Shown piece by piece: positions 5,172 to 7,539 of a stretch of 7,539 bases of DNA (position 1 is its first letter; each line of letters begins with the position of its first letter). The translations under genes were made by a program, and so were the position numbers. The notes under the pieces are model-generated. The model was not told the DNA's origin and searched no databases. It worked only from the letters and a program-made list of their open reading frames with translations. Source of the DNA: Arenicellales bacterium (lineage in GTDB: Bacteria > Pseudomonadota > Gammaproteobacteria > Arenicellales > UBA868); the NCBI GenBank assembly GCA_028825345.1, contig JAPKAJ010000109.1, positions 1-7,539 on the forward strand. Reading direction: 5' to 3'.

Positions 5172-7106
5172 ATGGCAAGCATTATTGGAATTGATCTGGG
5201 CACCACTAATTCGTGTGTCGCTGTGATGGATGGCGGTAAGCCCAAGGTTCTTGAAAACAGCGAAGGCGACCGGACTACCCCGTCAGTCGTGGCTTTCACG
5301 GAAGATGGCGAGGCCTTGGTTGGCCAGTCCGCCAAACGCCAGGCGGTAACCAATCCCCACAATACCGTCTTTGCCTCCAAACGATTGGTAGGACGCAAGT
5401 TCGATGAAAAGGTGGTTCAGCACGACCTCGGACTGATGCCCTACAAGATCGTTAAGGCGAAAAATGGCGACGCCTGGATTGAGGCCGGCGGCCAGCAGAT
5501 GGCACCCCCGGAAATATCAGCCCGTGTTCTACAAAAAATGAAGCAGACCGCAGAGGACTATCTCGGTAGCGAGGTGACCGAAGCGGTAATTACGGTACCG
5601 GCTTATTTTAATGACTCGCAACGCCAGGCAACCAAAGATGCCGGGCGTATAGCAGGTCTTGAAGTCAAGCGTATCATTAACGAGCCGACTGCTGCAGCTT
5701 TGGCCTATGGCCTGGAAAAGCAGCACGGTGACCGCAAGATCGCTGTCTACGATCTGGGTGGGGGCACCTTTGATGTCTCGATCATTGAGATCGCGGATGT
5801 TGATGGGGAGCACCAGTTCGAGGTGCTCTCGACCAATGGTGATACCTTCCTGGGCGGTGAGGATTTTGATCGCCACCTGATCGATTACTTGGCAGATGAA
5901 TTCAAAAAAGACCAGGGTATGGATCTGCGCGGTGATCCGCTGGCGATGCAGCGCCTTAAAGAAGGTGCAGAAAAAGCCAAGATTGAACTTTCCTCGAGCT
6001 CGCAGACCGAAGTCAACCTGCCGTACATCACGGCAGATCAGAGCGGACCCAAGCATCTCAACATGAAGCTTTCGCGAGCCAAGCTCGAAGCGCTGGTCGA
6101 TGATCTGATTAATCGCACCATCGGACCGTGCAAGACAGCGCTTAAGGATGCGGGTCTGTCAGCGTCCGACATAGATGATGTACTTCTGGTCGGTGGCCAA
6201 ACTCGGATGCCGAAAGTGCAGGAAACCGTCAAGGGTTTTTTCGGTAGTGAACCGCGTCGAGACATCAATCCAGACGAAGCGGTTGCGGTTGGTGCTGCCA
6301 TCCAGGGTGGTGTGCTGGGTGGTGACGTCAAGGATGTATTGTTGCTGGATGTGACTCCGTTGTCGCTGGGCATCGAGACACTCGGTGGTGTGATGACCAA
6401 GCTGATTGAGAAAAATACGACAATTCCAACTAAGGCAAATCAGGTATTTTCAACGGCTGACGACAATCAGACGGCGGTCACGGTGCATGTTCTGCAGGGT
6501 GAACGTGAGATGGCGCAGCACAATAAGTCGCTAGGACGCTTTGACCTGTCTGATATTCCTAATGCCCCACGGGGTATGCCGCAAATCGAAGTCACCTTTG
6601 ATATCGACTCCAACGGCATTATTCACGTTTCAGCCAAGGATAAGGCAACCGGCAAAGAGAATAAGATCAAGATTACCGCTGGGTCGGGTCTTTCAGATGA
6701 AGAGATCGAGCGTATGGTCCAGGAGGCCGAAGAGCATGCTGAAGAAGATCATAAGGCGCGTGAACTGGTCGATGCTCGTAACCAGGGTGAGGCTATGGTG
6801 CATACCGTGCGTAAGACTGTCTCTGAAGCGGGCGATAAGCTCGAGGCTGGTGAGAAAGAAAGCATCGAGGGTGCGATCTCGGATCTTGAGGAATCGGTCA
6901 AGGGCGACGATATTGATGATATGAAAGCCAAGACCAATACCTTGATGGAAGCCAGCCACAAGCTGGCTGAGCGCATGTACCAGGAACAGGGCGATGCGGC
7001 GGGTAGTGCAACCGATACGGCTTCTGATGCCAATGCGGGTGCGCCGGGAGGAGATGATGTCGTTGATGCTGAGTTTGAAGAGATCAAGGATAAGAAAGAC
7101 GATTAA
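5172..7106 (+). CDS. dnaK: Chaperone protein DnaK (Hsp70)
   Basis: DnaK is the cytosolic ATP-driven Hsp70 that binds exposed hydrophobic segments of client proteins, working with DnaJ and GrpE; it also helps control sigma-32. The 644 residues (E. coli 638) are complete. The ATPase domain (1-388) has IGIDLGTTNSCVAV (5-18, Asp8), catalytic Lys70, VPAYFNDSQRQATKDAG (142-158), DLGGGTFDVSIIE (194-206) with Thr199, and LLVGGQTRMPKVQ (338-350). The linker VLLLD (389-393) leads to the substrate-binding beta domain (to about 505) and the helical lid (about 506-605). A short Ala/Gly/Asp-rich tail ends in DDVVDAEFEEIKD, as in proteobacterial DnaK. The ATG at 5172 has a strong GAGGAAA with AGGA 7 nt upstream. 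A dedicated sigma-32 promoter lies in the 81-bp gap after grpE, and dnaJ follows after 118 bp containing a hairpin. No key residue is missing. Confidence 0.99.
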   Translation: MASIIGIDLGTTNSCVAVMDGGKPKVLENSEGDRTTPSVVAFTEDGEALVGQSAKRQAVTNPHNTVFASKRLVGRKFDEKVVQHDLGLMPYKIVKAKNGDAWIEAGGQQMAPPEISARVLQKMKQTAEDYLGSEVTEAVITVPAYFNDSQRQATKDAGRIAGLEVKRIINEPTAAALAYGLEKQHGDRKIAVYDLGGGTFDVSIIEIADVDGEHQFEVLSTNGDTFLGGEDFDRHLIDYLADEFKKDQGMDLRGDPLAMQRLKEGAEKAKIELSSSSQTEVNLPYITADQSGPKHLNMKLSRAKLEALVDDLINRTIGPCKTALKDAGLSASDIDDVLLVGGQTRMPKVQETVKGFFGSEPRRDINPDEAVAVGAAIQGGVLGGDVKDVLLLDVTPLSLGIETLGGVMTKLIEKNTTIPTKANQVFSTADDNQTAVTVHVLQGEREMAQHNKSLGRFDLSDIPNAPRGMPQIEVTFDIDSNGIIHVSAKDKATGKENKIKITAGSGLSDEEIERMVQEAEEHAEEDHKARELVDARNQGEAMVHTVRKTVSEAGDKLEAGEKESIEGAISDLEESVKGDDIDDMKAKTNTLMEASHKLAERMYQEQGDAAGSATDTASDANAGAPGGDDVVDAEFEEIKDKKDD

Positions 7107-7157
7107 ACTAGCGTCTTGCGGGCGTCAATGCAGGGGCGCCCGAGGTATTTCAGGGTA

Positions 7158-7193
7158 GTGCAAAAGCCGGTGTTTCAGGACCGGCTTTTGCAC
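7158..7193. terminator. Strong hairpin between dnaK and dnaJ (terminator/attenuator or processing site)
   Basis: GTGCAAAAGCCGGT (7158-7171) and ACCGGCTTTTGCAC (7180-7193) are perfect 14-bp reverse complements around an 8-nt loop. The inner part, GCCGGT/ACCGGC flanked by AAAA and TTTT, has the layout of a bidirectional rho-independent terminator, but the four T are paired in the full stem and the run is short. It therefore probably gives partial termination or protects the 3' end of dnaK mRNA, lowering dnaJ relative to dnaK. A weaker 6-bp stem (CGGGCG 7119-7124 with CGCCCG 7137-7142) lies just upstream. No sigma-32 or sigma-70 promoter was found in the 118-bp gap, so dnaJ probably depends on read-through. 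Confidence 0.65.
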
Positions 7194-7224
7194 GTTAGTG
7201 GCTAGGTAGATAGCAGGTTAAGTC

Positions 7225-7539
7225 ATGGCAAAACGGGATTATTACGAGGTACTTGGGGTTGATCGTACAGCCTCGGACGCGGAGCTGAAAAAAGTATACC
7301 GCCGCCTTGCCATGAAATATCACCCCGACCGAAACAGCGACGATGTCTCGGCGGAGAAACATTTCAAAGAAGTCAAAGAAGCGTACGAAATGCTGTCGGA
7401 TTCGCAAAAGCGATCGGCTTACGATCAGTTTGGCCATGCCGGAGTTGACTCCTCAGTGGGCACAAGTGGCGCGGGCGCTGCGGGTTTTGGCGATGTTTTC
7501 GGCGATATCTTCGGCGATATCTTCGGCGGTGGCGGTGGC
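7225..7539 (+). CDS. dnaJ: Chaperone protein DnaJ (Hsp40), N-terminal 105 residues, cut by window edge
   Basis: DnaJ delivers unfolded clients to DnaK and stimulates its ATPase. The reading frame is open to the last base. Residues 1-70 are a complete J domain: MAKRDYYEVLGVDRTASDAE, helix II ending RRLAMKYHPDRN with the essential His33-Pro34-Asp35, then FKEVKEAYEMLSDSQKRSAY and DQFGHAG. A Gly/Ala-rich linker follows and reaches the conserved GDVFGDIFGDIFGG (89-102), like DIFGDVFGDIFGG in E. coli DnaJ. The zinc-finger and C-terminal domains lie beyond the window, so the type I DnaJ assignment comes from the J domain, the linker and the position after dnaK. AGG 7 nt before the ATG serves as ribosome binding site. 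Confidence 0.96.
   Translation, partial: MAKRDYYEVLGVDRTASDAELKKVYRRLAMKYHPDRNSDDVSAEKHFKEVKEAYEMLSDSQKRSAYDQFGHAGVDSSVGTSGAGAAGFGDVFGDIFGDIFGGGGG
7498..7528 (+). repeat. 12-bp tandem repeat in the dnaJ Gly/Phe linker
   Basis: TTCGGCGATATC is repeated exactly at 7498-7509 and 7510-7521, followed by the first seven bases of a third copy. A diverged copy (TTTGGCGATGTT) precedes it at 7486-7497. It encodes the FGDI/FGDV series of the Gly/Phe region, which is repetitive in DnaJ proteins generally. Confidence 0.7.

Noticed and set aside
5529..6056. A 175-codon open frame on the minus strand inside dnaK
   Set aside because: It lies wholly antisense to a highly conserved dnaK region. Open frames opposite dnaK are a known artefact, and some have been wrongly labelled NAD-specific glutamate dehydrogenase. 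No ribosome binding site or independent context supports it.
7119..7142. 6-bp stem CGGGCG/CGCCCG with a 12-nt loop as a dnaK terminator
   Set aside because: The stem is short, the loop is long and no T-run follows; the 14-bp hairpin just downstream is the far better candidate.

Overview
The window looks like core chromosome from a gammaproteobacterium. A leftward nadK-recN block diverges from a rightward heat-shock cluster, hrcA-grpE-dnaK-dnaJ. The grpE | nadK-recN-bamE arrangement is the one known from E. coli. E. coli lacks hrcA, however, so this points to one of the gammaproteobacterial lineages that keep it (Chromatiales- or Xanthomonadales-like). The proteins closely match their E. coli counterparts, and DnaK even keeps E. 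coli residue numbering at K70, T199 and the VLLLD linker. I cannot place the organism more precisely by eye.

Leftward block (positions 1-3105, minus strand), in transcription order: nadK (NAD kinase); recN (SMC-like repair ATPase), 14 bp later; a small ArgA-like GNAT acetyltransferase whose ATG overlaps the recN stop codon by 4 bp; and, 27 bp after its stop, the first 21 codons of a protein that begins with a signal-peptide-like sequence. E. coli synteny suggests this last one may be bamE. The GNAT gene is the extra member compared with E. coli.

Rightward block (3253-7539, plus strand): hrcA (repressor, GTG start), grpE (nucleotide exchange factor), dnaK (Hsp70) and the first 105 codons of dnaJ (Hsp40). 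Two strong sigma-32-type promoters are visible. One lies before grpE (CTTGAAA, 14 bp, CCCCATTT) and one lies across the grpE stop codon before dnaK (GTTGAAA, 14 bp, CCCCATAT). hrcA has a sigma-70-like promoter instead. No CIRCE operator was seen, so HrcA probably acts on another locus (groESL is the usual target) while sigma-32 drives this cluster. A perfect 14-bp-stem hairpin lies between dnaK and dnaJ.

Together GrpE, DnaK and DnaJ form the Hsp70 folding cycle. I found no mobile element, CRISPR array, RNA gene or clearly new multi-gene system. The points most worth a second look are regulatory: a perfect 10-bp-arm palindrome laid exactly over the dnaK sigma-32 promoter, the dnaK-dnaJ hairpin, the missing CIRCE, and the GNAT gene coupled to recN with a hexanucleotide repeat in its acetyl-CoA loop.
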